Shown here: one piece after another, positions 34,326 to 43,450 of the stretch
Numbering within the stretch: the first letter of the stretch is position 1
Layout: each line of letters starts with the position of its first letter
Origin: Devosia sp. Root685
Lineage (GTDB): Bacteria; Pseudomonadota; Alphaproteobacteria; Rhizobiales; Devosiaceae
Assembly (NCBI RefSeq): GCF_001427875.1
Contig: NZ_LMHK01000003.1
Span: 372,001 to 436,000, forward strand
Reading direction: 5' to 3'
Length of the DNA stretch: 64,000 nucleotides
Translations under genes and position numbers: made by a program
Notes under the pieces: model-generated
Database searches by the model: none
Told to the model about the DNA's origin: nothing
The model's input: the letters and a program-made list of their open reading frames with translations, nothing else

Positions 34326-34616
34326 ATGGCTTATTCCGATCCGATGCCTGACGCCTATGTTGCCGAATTTTTGGACTTGGCGCGCTCGGCCAATGTCACC
34401 TTCGATATTACTGGGGATCGCCTGCATATGCGGATGATCAGGCCCAATTGGGCCATGTGGGCGCCGATCCGGCACCTGCTCGATGAGATCGGGCACGAGC
34501 GGATAGAGGCGTTTGTGCGGCGGGAAGTGGCCGCGCGGCAGGCGGTGGAGAGCTGGAATGAGGCGAGTGTGGAGAGGTTGAAGGGAGCGGCGGAGGTGAT
34601 GCGGGAGGGGGTGTAG
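34326..34616 (+). CDS. Small hypothetical protein
   Basis: Not recognised. 96 residues from the ATG at 34326 (GAGGC 6-7 nt upstream), mostly helical: PDAYVAEFLDLARSANVTFDI, then a beta-like DRLHMRMI and a long amphipathic helix (ERIEAFVRREVAARQAVESW). No membrane segment or signal peptide. Codon use matches the GC-rich host, so it is likely native. Stands alone between the exporter and an AT-rich islet. Confidence 0.6.
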   Translation: MAYSDPMPDAYVAEFLDLARSANVTFDITGDRLHMRMIRPNWAMWAPIRHLLDEIGHERIEAFVRREVAARQAVESWNEASVERLKGAAEVMREGV

Positions 34617-34656
34617 GGCACACCGTTTTGCCGCGCACTACGCCCACCCACCGGCT

Positions 34657-34694
34657 GTCACCCCGGCGCAGGCCGGGGCCCATCTTGAGATATC
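34657..34694. repeat. Half copy of family B palindrome
   Basis: Only the left arm (CACCCCGGCGCAGGCCGGGG and GCCCATCTTGAGAT) is present; the sequence then changes abruptly to AT-rich DNA at about 34695. This looks like a repeat cut by an insertion or deletion. Confidence 0.7.
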
Positions 34695-34847
34695 GTATGC
34701 GACCGCCTGACGACGAATTAAGACATCAGGCAGACCTAAGAAGCGCAGTTTTCTAGCTAGCGCCAAAACAACATCAACCGCCGAAAATAAGATTCGCAGT
34801 TTTCAACGAATCGTTAAATAATTTTAGAAATTGGCGTCGAGGCTGTT

Positions 34848-35516
34848 ATGTCTGTGCGACTTGTACATTTGCGGAAATTGCTTGCGCTGTTCTACGCGCC
34901 GCCTAATCTACGAACCAAAATTATTCGCGATGATATCCGATCCGAAATTCGCAAGGAGTCCGGACGCTCAGGTGATGGAGGGGACTTCTACGGTCCCTTT
35001 TGGGCTAACGCTAAAGCGCATATGTTCGGCACTGCCGATCTTCGTTTGCTAACTGAAGAGCGTGTTTCTTCAAACGGAGGAAGAAAGAGGCTCTACCAAG
35101 CGTGCCAGGATGGATTTCTGAGTTGGTGGGATGACAAACGTCGTTGGCGAAATGAACCTATTCAACCAACTCCGATACCTGCAAAAGCTCGATTACCTAT
35201 CGCATCAGTCGGCGGCGTGGTGAAAGTCGAAAACGTTTTTGCGTTGGACAGCGGTTCAAGCTTTCACCGTCTAATCTATCCATACTTTGCTGAAGAGCCG
35301 CATATCAATGAAGAAGCGGCGCGCTTAGGTCTTTGGGCGCTCACGGCTTCCTTAGGTACAAAACACGATCCCAAGGATATGCGAATACTCGACATCCAAA
35401 GAGGGGCGTCATGGGGGGCGATTGATGTGCGTTCTACAGGTGACGAGGAGCAAATTTTCGAACGGCGCTATGCTTTCATACTATCCGAATGGGATCGGCT
35501 GCGCATGGAGTACTAG
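34848..35516 (+). CDS. AT-rich orphan gene of unknown function
   Basis: Not recognised. 222 residues, soluble, beginning MSVRLVHLRKLLALFYAPPNLRTKIIRDDIR, with aromatic clusters FYGPFWANAKAHMFG and GFLSWWDDKRRWRNEP, and an acidic C-terminal half ending EWDRLRMEY. Codon use is far less GC-biased than the neighbours, and the upstream 34695-34847 is also AT-rich, pointing to recent acquisition. A perfect 12-bp stem overlaps its last codons. It converges on polA. Confidence 0.6.
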   Translation: MSVRLVHLRKLLALFYAPPNLRTKIIRDDIRSEIRKESGRSGDGGDFYGPFWANAKAHMFGTADLRLLTEERVSSNGGRKRLYQACQDGFLSWWDDKRRWRNEPIQPTPIPAKARLPIASVGGVVKVENVFALDSGSSFHRLIYPYFAEEPHINEEAARLGLWALTASLGTKHDPKDMRILDIQRGASWGAIDVRSTGDEEQIFERRYAFILSEWDRLRMEY

Positions 35517-35530
35517 TTTCCATGCGCAGC
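35498..35530. terminator. Perfect 12-bp hairpin spanning the stop codon of the orphan gene
   Basis: GCTGCGCATGGA (35498-35509) and TCCATGCGCAGC (35519-35530) are exact inverses with the TAG stop in the loop. No T-tract follows, so termination efficiency is uncertain. Confidence 0.6.
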
Positions 35531-35548
35531 GGGAGGGTGGCACGCTGG

Positions 35549-38470
35549 TCAATGCGCCTCATCCCAATTCTTCGCCGCATGCGCGTCCACCTGGATCGGC
35601 ACTGACAACCGCACCGCCGGCTCCGCCGCGCTTTCCATCACCTTCTTAATGACCGGGATGGCCACCTCTTCCGTCCCCTCCGGCACCTCAAAGATCAGTT
35701 CGTCATGCACTTGCAGCAGCATGTCGGCGTCGATTTTGGCGCGTTTCAGCTCCGGTTCCATGCGGATCATGGCTCTTCGGATGATGTCGGCAGCAGAACC
35801 CTGGATGGGGGCGTTTATGCTGGCGCGTTCGACAAAGCTGCGTTCCGAGGGATTGCCGGAATTGGCATTGGGGAACTGGATTTTGCGGCCGAAAATGGTG
35901 GTGACGTAGCCGTCGGCTTTCACCTTTACTTTTTGGGCGTCCATATAGTCGCGAATGCCCGGAAAGCGTTCGAAGTAGGTCTTGATATAGTCGCCGGCTT
36001 CGCCGCGGGGGATGCCGAGCTGGTTGGCGAGGCCGAAGGCGGAAATGCCGTAGATGATGCCGAAGTTGATGGCCTTGGCTCTGCGGCGCACGTCGCTCGG
36101 CATGCCTTCCACCGGCACGTTGAACATTTCCGAGGCGGTCATGGCGTGAATGTCGAGGCCTTCCTCGAAGGCGTCCTTGAGCGCCTGAATGTCGGCAATA
36201 TGGGCGAGGACGCGCAGCTCGATCTGGGAATAGTCGGCGGAAATGAGGGTTTTGCCGGGCGCGGCGATGAAGGCGGTGCGGATCTTGCGGCCATCGGCGG
36301 TGCGAACCGGAATGTTCTGGAGGTTCGGATCGTTGGAGGAGAGGCGGCCGGTCAGCACCGAGGCCTGCGAATAGGACGTGTGCACGCGGCCGGTGCGCTG
36401 GTTCATATAGGTGGGGAGGGCGTCGGTATAGGTACCCTTCAATTTGGTCAGCTGGCGCCAGTCGACGATGGTGCGGGCAAGCGGAATGCCTTTGAGGGCG
36501 AGGTCTTCGAGCACATCGGCGCCGGTGGCCCAGGCGCCGGTCTTGGTTTTGCTGCCGCCCTCGATGCCCATCTTGTCAAAGAGGATTTCGCCGAGCTGCT
36601 TTGGCGAGCCGAGATTAAAACTCTGGCCGGCCAGTTCATAGGCTTCCGCCTCGAAGGCGGCGGCGCGCTGGGAGAAATCGCCCGAGAGACGGGCGAGGAT
36701 TTGCCGATCGACGGTAATGCCGCGGGCTTCCATGCGGGCGAGCACCGGAGCGAGGGGGCGTTCGAGGGTTTCGTAGAGGGTCGTGGCGTTTTCTGCCGCC
36801 AGACGCGGTTTTAGGACGTGCCAGAGCCTGAGGGTAATGTCGGCATCCTCGGCGGCGTAGCGGGCGGCGGCGGGGATTTCGAGCTGGTCGAAGGTTTTTT
36901 GGCCTTTGCCGGTACCGGCGAGCTCGGAAAAGGTGATGCACTTGTGGTTGAGCCAATGGTCGGCGAGCACGTCCATGCCATTGTAGCGCGGGCCATCGAG
37001 CGCATAGGAAATCAGCATGGTGTCATCTATCGGCGCCATGGAGAGGCCGTAGCGCCAGAAAATCTCCATGTCGTATTTGACGTTCTGGCCGATTTTGAGG
37101 ATCGAGGGCGCCTCGATGACCGGCTTCAGGGCGTCGAGCACGTCGCGAATGGGCAATTGGCCTTCGACCAGGCCGCCGCCGGAGAGGAGATCGCCGGCTA
37201 GGGCGTGGCCGACGGGAATATAGCAACCTTCGCCGATTTTCGTGGAAAGGCAGATGCCGACGAGATCGGCCACCTGCGGATCAAGGCCGGTGGTTTCGGT
37301 GTCGATGGAGACGAGACCGGTATCCCAGATTTTGGCGACCCAGGCGGCGAGGCGCTCGGGCGAATTGACGATTTCATAGTCGTCGTAATTGACCGGAATG
37401 GCTTTGACGCGCGCATGTTCTTCGGCGGCAAAGCGGGCGGGGCCGGTGCCGGGGACGACATTGGCGGCGAGTTTTGCCTTGGCGACCGAGAGCGAGGTGG
37501 ATTTTTGTGGGGCACCGGGGACTGGGGTGTCGCCGCCGGCTTTCAGCTCGGGATCGGCTTCGAAATCATCCGGATTGGCGTCGAGCAGCCCCGCCATGCG
37601 CTTGGTGATGGTGGCGAATTCCATTGCCTTGAGGAATGGAAAAAGGGCGGAAGGCGCCATGGGCTGGCGGATGAGGCCATCGAGGTCGATTTCGACGGGC
37701 ACCTTTTGTTCGAGCGTCACCAGCTTTTTGGAAATGCGGGCGAGATCGGCATTGGCGATCAGCTTTTCGCGGCGGGCGTTCTGCTTGATCTCGGTGGCGC
37801 GTTCGAGGAGGGTTTCGAGATTGCCATAGGTATTGATCAGTTCGGCGGCGGTTTTGACGCCGATGCCCGGCACGCCCGGGACGTTGTCCACGCTATCGCC
37901 GCAGAGCGCCTGCACGTCGATGACCTTGTCGGGGGTGACGCCGAATTTGGTGAAAACCTCGTCGGGGCCGATCCACCTGAGGGGCGGCTGGCCGGGGCGG
38001 GGGATGGTGTCGAGGAGGCGAATGGAGCCGTCGGGCTCGACAAGCTGCATCAGGTCCTTGTCGGACGAGGCAATGGTTACCTTGAAGCCGGCGGCGCGGG
38101 CCATGCAGGCATAGGTCGCCATGATATCGTCGGCCTCCCAGCCTTCCATTTCGATGGAAGGAATGGAAAAGGCGCGGGTGGCCGAGCGGGTCAGCGGGAA
38201 TTGCGGGACCAGTTCTTCGGGCGCCGGCGGGCGCTGGGCTTTATAGTCGGGATAGAGATCGTCGCGAAAGGTTTTGCCCTTGGCGTCGAAAATGACGGCC
38301 ATATGGGTGGGCCGCTCGTCGCCCTCCATGTCCTGCGTCAGCTTGAACAGCATATTGCAGAACCCCTGCACGCAGCCGACCGGCAGGCCATCGGACTTGC
38401 GGCTAAGCGGGGGCAAGGCGTGGAAAGCGCGGAAAATATAGCCCGAGCCGTCGACGAGCAGCAGATGCAT
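35549..38470 (-). CDS. polA: DNA polymerase I
   Basis: 973 residues with all three domains: N-terminal 5'-3' flap nuclease (about 1-300; LLVDGSGYIFRAFHALPP and EADDIMATYA-type acidic motifs), a 3'-5' proofreading domain (about 370-570) with intact SIDTETTGLDPQ, and the polymerase domain with motif A LISADYSQIELRVLAHI, motif B RRRAKAINFGIIYGIS and motif C LLQVHDELIFEVP. Fills gaps during replication and repair. ATG at 38470 with AAAGGGAA upstream. Slightly longer than the E. coli enzyme because of loops between the nuclease domains. Confidence 0.97.
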   Translation of the reverse strand: MHLLLVDGSGYIFRAFHALPPLSRKSDGLPVGCVQGFCNMLFKLTQDMEGDERPTHMAVIFDAKGKTFRDDLYPDYKAQRPPAPEELVPQFPLTRSATRAFSIPSIEMEGWEADDIMATYACMARAAGFKVTIASSDKDLMQLVEPDGSIRLLDTIPRPGQPPLRWIGPDEVFTKFGVTPDKVIDVQALCGDSVDNVPGVPGIGVKTAAELINTYGNLETLLERATEIKQNARREKLIANADLARISKKLVTLEQKVPVEIDLDGLIRQPMAPSALFPFLKAMEFATITKRMAGLLDANPDDFEADPELKAGGDTPVPGAPQKSTSLSVAKAKLAANVVPGTGPARFAAEEHARVKAIPVNYDDYEIVNSPERLAAWVAKIWDTGLVSIDTETTGLDPQVADLVGICLSTKIGEGCYIPVGHALAGDLLSGGGLVEGQLPIRDVLDALKPVIEAPSILKIGQNVKYDMEIFWRYGLSMAPIDDTMLISYALDGPRYNGMDVLADHWLNHKCITFSELAGTGKGQKTFDQLEIPAAARYAAEDADITLRLWHVLKPRLAAENATTLYETLERPLAPVLARMEARGITVDRQILARLSGDFSQRAAAFEAEAYELAGQSFNLGSPKQLGEILFDKMGIEGGSKTKTGAWATGADVLEDLALKGIPLARTIVDWRQLTKLKGTYTDALPTYMNQRTGRVHTSYSQASVLTGRLSSNDPNLQNIPVRTADGRKIRTAFIAAPGKTLISADYSQIELRVLAHIADIQALKDAFEEGLDIHAMTASEMFNVPVEGMPSDVRRRAKAINFGIIYGISAFGLANQLGIPRGEAGDYIKTYFERFPGIRDYMDAQKVKVKADGYVTTIFGRKIQFPNANSGNPSERSFVERASINAPIQGSAADIIRRAMIRMEPELKRAKIDADMLLQVHDELIFEVPEGTEEVAIPVIKKVMESAAEPAVRLSVPIQVDAHAAKNWDEAH

Positions 38471-38617
38471 GAGACGATTCCCTTTCAGTCCGGTCGGGAC
38501 TTTAAAGGGTTGGGAACAAAGAGGGTACCCGGATTTTGCGTGGGTTGTGTTGGGGCTTGATCGTTAATCAACGATAGAGATAACCTTATCCTACTGCCGA
38601 CCCGTTCTGGTGTTGCC

Positions 38618-39736
38618 ATGTCCCGTTCTGCCAAGCACTTCATCACCGGCCGGCTCAATGCCATCGGTATCGAAATCAACGGCCCCGAGCCGTGGGCGCC
38701 GCAGGTTCACAATGAGCGTCTATGGGCGCGGCTCCTGCGCGATGGCACGCTGGGACTGGGCGAAAGCTACATGGATGGCTGGTGGGATGCGGAGGCGCTC
38801 GACGCATTTCTCTTCCGTCTCGTCAGCGGCAATGTCCAGGATGCTTTCCCCAGGGATCTCGCCGTCATGTGGAGCCTGGCCAAGGGGCGCCTGCTCAATC
38901 TCCAGCGGCTGCGGATAACCGAGGTGGGGGAAAAGCACTATGACATCGGCAACGATCTTTATGCCGCCATGCTCGACAGCCGCATGATCTATTCCTGCGG
39001 CTATTGGCAGGGCGCGACCGATCTCGAAGCCGCCCAGGAGGCCAAGCTCGACCTCATCTGCCGAAAACTCGGTCTCGCGCCCGGCATGCATATTCTCGAT
39101 ATCGGCTCGGGCTGGGGCGGGCTCCTCAAATTCGCGGCCGAGCGATATGGGGTTTCCGGGCTCGGCGTCACGGTCAGCAAGGAACAGGCAGCGCTCGCGA
39201 ACGAGCGGGCGAGGGGGCTGCCGATCGAAACCAGATTGCTCGATTATCAGGCGCTCGACGGGCAGTTCGACCGGATCGTCTCGGTCGGCATGTTCGAGCA
39301 TGTGGGCTACAAGAACTATCGCGCCTATTTCGACAAGGCCTCTCGTCTGCTCAAGCCCGATGGGCTCTTCCTGCTCCACACCATCGGCGGCAATCATTCG
39401 ACGGCCCATGGCGACCCGTGGAGCGAAAAATACATTTTCCCCAATGGCATGCTGCCCTCGATTGCTCAGATCGGCAGGGCCCTGGAAGGCTATTTCGTCA
39501 TGGAGGACTGGCACAATTTCGGCGCCGATTATGACCGGACGCTGCTGGCCTGGCGCGACAATTTCGATGCCGCCTGGCCGGCGCTGAAGGGCGGGAAATA
39601 CGACGAGCGATTCCGGCGGATGTGGCGCTACTACCTGTCGAGTTTTGCCGCCATGTTCCGGGCCCGCCAGATCAACCTCTGGCAACTGGTGCTCTCGCCC
39701 GGCGGTGTCACCGGCGGGTATCGCAGCATGCGCTGA
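38618..39736 (+). CDS. cfa: Cyclopropane-fatty-acyl-phospholipid synthase
   Basis: 372 residues. The N-terminal lipid-binding region (ERLWARLLRDGTLGLGESYMDGWWD) and the SAM-dependent methyltransferase domain (GEKHYDIGNDLYAAMLD, YSCGYW, ILDIGSGWGGL) are classic for Cfa, which uses SAM to add a methylene bridge to unsaturated phospholipid acyl chains, often in stationary phase or acid stress. Bicarbonate-pocket residues appear in MFEHVGYKNY and the C-terminal RMWRYYLSSFAAMFRARQINLWQLVLS. The by-product SAH would be handled by AhcY (53058). Monocistronic; upstream ribosome site is weak. Confidence 0.95.
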   Translation: MSRSAKHFITGRLNAIGIEINGPEPWAPQVHNERLWARLLRDGTLGLGESYMDGWWDAEALDAFLFRLVSGNVQDAFPRDLAVMWSLAKGRLLNLQRLRITEVGEKHYDIGNDLYAAMLDSRMIYSCGYWQGATDLEAAQEAKLDLICRKLGLAPGMHILDIGSGWGGLLKFAAERYGVSGLGVTVSKEQAALANERARGLPIETRLLDYQALDGQFDRIVSVGMFEHVGYKNYRAYFDKASRLLKPDGLFLLHTIGGNHSTAHGDPWSEKYIFPNGMLPSIAQIGRALEGYFVMEDWHNFGADYDRTLLAWRDNFDAAWPALKGGKYDERFRRMWRYYLSSFAAMFRARQINLWQLVLSPGGVTGGYRSMR

Positions 39737-39793
39737 CGTTTTTCTCGCCAGTTGGGACGTGAGCGCAGGCAGAGGCTTGCCATCTCATAAAAA

Positions 39794-39827
39794 CTAATGG
39801 TATTAGGTAAAAAACTAATATCATTAG
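39794..39827. promoter_or_regulatory. Paired palindromic operator of the TetR-family gene
   Basis: Two palindromes of the form CTAAT-N3-ATTAG, at 39794-39806 and 39815-39827, centred 21 nt (two helical turns) apart, ending 10 nt before the TetR start codon. The spacing and position fit two repressor dimers binding the same face and autorepressing. Confidence 0.75.
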
Positions 39828-39837
39828 GATATAGCGT

Positions 39838-40407
39838 ATGCCACGGGCGGGACTGTCGCGGGAAAAGCTCATTGAGGCAGGTGCTGTCCTCGCCGATAGC
39901 GAGGGATTTGCCGCCCTCACACTGGCGGCGCTCGCCCGGCAGTTCGGCGTAAAGCTCGCAAGTCTTTATGCGCATGTGCGCAATTCCGATGATCTCAAGG
40001 CCGGCGTGGCCTTGCGGGCGCTCGATGCATTGGCCGACGAGGCCGATGAGGCCGTGGCCGGGCGCGCGGGCAAAGAAGCCGTGGTGGCCCTTGCCGAGGT
40101 GCATCGGCGTTTTGCCGGCGACCATCCGGGATTGTTCGAGGCGGCGCGGTTTCCGCTGTCCCCTGAACAGGCTGCGGGCAGCGGTGGGGTGCGACTGGCA
40201 CGAACCATGCTGGCGGCGCTGCGGGACTATGGCCTGAGCGAGGCCGATCAGGTGCATGCGGTGCGGCTGCTCGGTTCTTTCTTTCTTGGCTTTTCGCTGC
40301 TGGAGCGGGGCGGCAGTTTTAGCCATAGCCAGCCTGAGCCCGATCTTTCATGGCAATGCGGGCTCGATGCGCTCGACCTGACGCTCAAAAGCTGGATGAA
40401 AAAATGA
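39838..40407 (+). CDS. TetR-family regulator (WHG-domain type)
   Basis: 189 residues. N-terminal helix-turn-helix (about 5-50): SREKLIEAGAVLADSEGFAALTLAALARQFGVKLASLYAHVRNSDDL. C-terminal ligand domain (about 80-180) of the WHG type. A double CTAAT/ATTAG operator lies directly upstream. Its stop codon overlaps the start of the SGNH hydrolase gene (ATGA), so the two form a translationally coupled operon, and the hydrolase is the likely regulated function. Ligand unknown. Confidence 0.9.
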   Translation: MPRAGLSREKLIEAGAVLADSEGFAALTLAALARQFGVKLASLYAHVRNSDDLKAGVALRALDALADEADEAVAGRAGKEAVVALAEVHRRFAGDHPGLFEAARFPLSPEQAAGSGGVRLARTMLAALRDYGLSEADQVHAVRLLGSFFLGFSLLERGGSFSHSQPEPDLSWQCGLDALDLTLKSWMKK

Positions 40408-41561
40408 AGAATTTTCCCATTACCGAGAGCCTGGTCTTTGGCGCGCAGGCGCTGGAACGGACCGAAACCGGCCTGCAACCGCATCGCCTGCCCGCGAGCG
40501 CGCGGCGGCAGAACGAAGATGCCGGTTTCTCCATGGCCGAGCGTCAACCCTCGGGCGTGCGCCTAAAATTCCGGACGGCGGCAAGCGCGATTGAACTCGA
40601 CGTGTTGCCGACCAAGCGGGTCTATACCGGCATGCCCGAGCGTCCCGATGGCGTTTATGATCTCGTGGTCGATGGCGCATTGATGCAGCAAAAGAGCGCC
40701 CTCGGGGGACGGATCATGCGCATCGGCATGGCGCCGCCATCCATGGTGCTGGAGCCGGGCGCGGTGCAGGTGCTGCGCTTCGAAAACCTGCCGGCAGGCG
40801 AAAAGCTCGTCGAAATCTGGCTGCCGCACGATGAGATGACCGAACTGGTGGCGCTGCGGGCGGATGCCGATCTCCTGCCCGTCCCGGCGCGAAAAATCTG
40901 GCTCCATCATGGCAGTTCCATCAGCCAGGGGTCCAATGCCACATCGCCGACCGGCATCTGGCCGGCTGTGGCGGCGGCGCTGGGCGAGGTCGACCTGATA
41001 AACATGGGTTTTGGCGGCAATGCCTTGCTCGATCCCTTTACGGCACGGGCGATGCGGGACACCAAAGCCGACCTGGTCAGCGTCAAGATGGGCATCAATC
41101 TCGTCAATCTCGACCTGATGCGCCTCCGCGCCTTCGGGCCGGCACTGCACGGCTTTCTCGATACGATCCGCGAGGGGCATCCCAAAACCCCGTTGCTGGT
41201 GGTCTCGCCGATCTATTGCCCGATCCACGAAACGACGCCTGGGCCGGGCCAGTTCGATTTCGCGGCGCTGGCCGAAGGCCGGCTGCTGTTCCGCGCCGAG
41301 GGCAATCCGGAAGAGGCAGCCAAAGGCAAGCTCACGCTCGTGGCCATCCGCCGGAAAATGGAAGAGATCGTGGCGCAAAGGGCCGCCAGCGACCCCAACA
41401 TCCACTATCTCGACGGCCTCGCGCTCTATGGCGAAGCCGACAATGCGCGTCTGGCCTTGCCCGATGCGCTCCATCCCGATGGCGCCATTCATGCGCTTAT
41501 GGGGCAGCGGTTCGCGCAGGCGGCGTTTTCCGGCGTCTTTTCCGAAATCGGGCGGGGCTGA
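40404..41561 (+). CDS. SGNH/GDSL-type esterase
   Basis: 385 residues. An N-terminal beta-rich domain (about 1-165) precedes an SGNH hydrolase domain: block I KIWLHHGSSISQGS (Ser nucleophile, GSS instead of GDS), block II GFGGNA (oxyanion Gly), block III KMGINLVN (oxyanion Asn) and block V LPDALHPDG (Asp/His of the triad). No signal peptide, so cytosolic. This two-domain arrangement is like the SGNH_3 group of carbohydrate or acyl esterases. Substrate unknown. Start overlaps the TetR stop by 4 nt. Confidence 0.85.
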   Translation: MKNFPITESLVFGAQALERTETGLQPHRLPASARRQNEDAGFSMAERQPSGVRLKFRTAASAIELDVLPTKRVYTGMPERPDGVYDLVVDGALMQQKSALGGRIMRIGMAPPSMVLEPGAVQVLRFENLPAGEKLVEIWLPHDEMTELVALRADADLLPVPARKIWLHHGSSISQGSNATSPTGIWPAVAAALGEVDLINMGFGGNALLDPFTARAMRDTKADLVSVKMGINLVNLDLMRLRAFGPALHGFLDTIREGHPKTPLLVVSPIYCPIHETTPGPGQFDFAALAEGRLLFRAEGNPEEAAKGKLTLVAIRRKMEEIVAQRAASDPNIHYLDGLALYGEADNARLALPDALHPDGAIHALMGQRFAQAAFSGVFSEIGRG

Positions 41562-41748
41562 CACCTTCGTGACGCGCCGGGCCGAGTTCTGCTTGCCGTA
41601 ACCTCAGCACCAGCCTATTGACCGTGTGGACGCACCCGGCGACAGTATCTTGATCGAGGCGCTCGTCGCCGCCCATATATATGCCTGAGGCCTTGGCATT
41701 TGCTGTTCCCACATCTGGGGCTGAGCCGGATCTATTTGAGGAGCTATC

Positions 41749-42093
41749 ATGAGCGAAACGGTTACCCCCGCTTCTACCCCCCGCGCCCTGCCGTCGGACG
41801 ACGTGCTGCGCGAAGAAATCATTCAGCTGATCATGACCGAGCGCAATGTCGAACGCGACAAGCTGGTTCCCGAAGCCAGTTTCCGCTCGCTGGGCTTTGA
41901 ATCGCTCGATGTGGTGATGCTGCTCATGGGCGTCGAGGAAAAGTACGGCGTCTATCTGCCGATCGACGGCGAACTGAGCACGGTCAACACCCTCTCCGAA
42001 CTGCTCGACCTGCTCGTGGCCCGCATCAAGACCGCCGAGCCGGCCTCTGCCGCCACGGCACCCAAGGCTGCCACCGGAGGCGCTGCACAGTGA
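41749..42093 (+). CDS. Dedicated acyl carrier protein
   Basis: 114 residues with an ACP core (about 18-95). The phosphopantetheine site is Ser52 in GFESLDVV, where housekeeping AcpP has DSLD. A Pro-rich N-terminus and an Ala-rich tail (PASAATAPKAATGGAAQ) make it longer than AcpP, as in specialised ACPs such as AcpXL or NodF. The ATG at 41749 has GAGGAG upstream, and the stop overlaps the ketosynthase start (GTGA), so ACP and ketosynthase are coupled. Confidence 0.9.
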   Translation: MSETVTPASTPRALPSDDVLREEIIQLIMTERNVERDKLVPEASFRSLGFESLDVVMLLMGVEEKYGVYLPIDGELSTVNTLSELLDLLVARIKTAEPASAATAPKAATGGAAQ

Positions 42094-43292
42094 GCGTACA
42101 GGTCGCCATTACCGGCATGGGCTGTGTGACGGCCGCAGGTCTGGGCGTCGATGCGCTCTGGCAGGCGGCGCGCGATGGCGACCCCAAGGTTTCCCGGCTC
42201 GACGGCGACGAGTTCGCCCGCAGCCACGTCAAGATCGCGGCGCGTGCGCCCTTTGACATGGCCGATCACTTCACGCCCAATCAGGCGCGCACGCTGGACC
42301 GGTTTTCAGCGCTCGCTATCGTGGCGGCTGGCGAAGCCATCGCGGCGGCCAAAGCCGAACCGCGCGAATGGGGCGACCGGGTGGCGCTGATCATCGGCAC
42401 CGGCATTGGCGGCATTGAGACCACGGCTTCGATGTATGGCTCGTTCACATCCGGAACGCGCGGCGATCCGATGGCGATCCCAAAGATCATGCCCAATGCG
42501 GCCGCCTGCCAGGTCGCCATGACCTATGGCATTACCGGCACGCTGCTGGCGACGGCGGGCGCTTGCTCGTCTTCGGCTCAGGCGATCGGCCTGGGGCTGC
42601 AATTGATCCGGGCCGGTATTGTTGACCGCGCCATTGTGGGCGGGTCCGAAGCCATGGTCATTCCATCGTCCATGCTCGCCTGGGAAATGCTGCGCGTGCT
42701 GACGCCAACGGCGCAGCGCCCGTTCTCCAAGGGCCGTGATGGCATGATGATGGGCGAAGGCGCCGGCGTCATGGTGCTGGAACGTCTTGATCTTGCCCAG
42801 GAGCGCGGCGCGCCGATCGTGGGCATGCTGCGCGGCTATGGTACGACGAGCGATGCCAAGGACCTGTTGCGCGCCGATCCGGTGCGCTCATCCGCGGCGA
42901 TCAGCCGGGCTCTGGCCGATGCCGAAGTCGCCCCGTCCGACATCGCCTATTGCAATGCGCATGGCACGGGCACCATCGCCAACGACTCGGCCGAGGCCGA
43001 AGCACTGTCGCTGGTCTTCGGCGAACACCTTCCCAAGCTTGCAGTGTCGTCCACCAAGCCGATCCATGGTCACCTGATCGGCGCTGCGGGCGCGGTGGAA
43101 GCCATCGTGACCGTCAAGGCGCTGAACGAGGGCATCGCCCCCCCGACGATTAATTTCCTCGAGCCCGATCCGGCCATGCATCCGATCAACTGCGTGCCCA
43201 ACACGGCCCAGCCGATCTCGGGCAAGATCGGCATCAGCAATTCGTTTGCTTTTGGCGGCATCAATTGCTCGCTGGTGCTGTCGGCCGTCTAA
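42090..43292 (+). CDS. Beta-ketoacyl-ACP synthase (FabF/NodE-like)
   Basis: 400 residues, GTG start overlapping the ACP stop. Condensing-enzyme triad intact: Cys159 in TAGACSSSAQA, His in NAHGTGT and His in KPIHGHLIGAAGA; C-terminal ISNSFAFGGINCSLVL. It elongates an acyl-ACP with malonyl-ACP. Paired with its own ACP and no other fatty acid genes, it resembles the NodF-NodE organisation and probably makes a specialised acyl chain. Followed by a strong terminator. Confidence 0.92.
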   Translation: MSVQVAITGMGCVTAAGLGVDALWQAARDGDPKVSRLDGDEFARSHVKIAARAPFDMADHFTPNQARTLDRFSALAIVAAGEAIAAAKAEPREWGDRVALIIGTGIGGIETTASMYGSFTSGTRGDPMAIPKIMPNAAACQVAMTYGITGTLLATAGACSSSAQAIGLGLQLIRAGIVDRAIVGGSEAMVIPSSMLAWEMLRVLTPTAQRPFSKGRDGMMMGEGAGVMVLERLDLAQERGAPIVGMLRGYGTTSDAKDLLRADPVRSSAAISRALADAEVAPSDIAYCNAHGTGTIANDSAEAEALSLVFGEHLPKLAVSSTKPIHGHLIGAAGAVEAIVTVKALNEGIAPPTINFLEPDPAMHPINCVPNTAQPISGKIGISNSFAFGGINCSLVLSAV

Positions 43293-43316
43293 GGCCAGGC
43301 GCAGGATGACAAACTG

Positions 43317-43348
43317 CAATGGGCGCCCTCGTGGCGCCCATTGTTTTT
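43317..43348 (+). terminator. Rho-independent terminator of the ACP-ketosynthase operon
   Basis: Perfect 11-bp stem CAATGGGCGCC / GGCGCCCATTG, CTCGT loop, then TTTTT. Confidence 0.95.
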
Positions 43349-43450
43349 CCGGGGAACCCGGACCGCGCAAAATTGTAACGAAATTGGCCGGCAACCACCC
43401 CGGACCCCTGCACGTTTGGCATTCATCTCGATGCTGTTGTGGAGCGGGAC

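Noticed and set aside
35498-35530. Hairpin after the orphan gene as an integron attC site
   Set aside because: It lacks the GTTRRRY and RYYYAAC core sites and the L-box layout; no integrase nearby.
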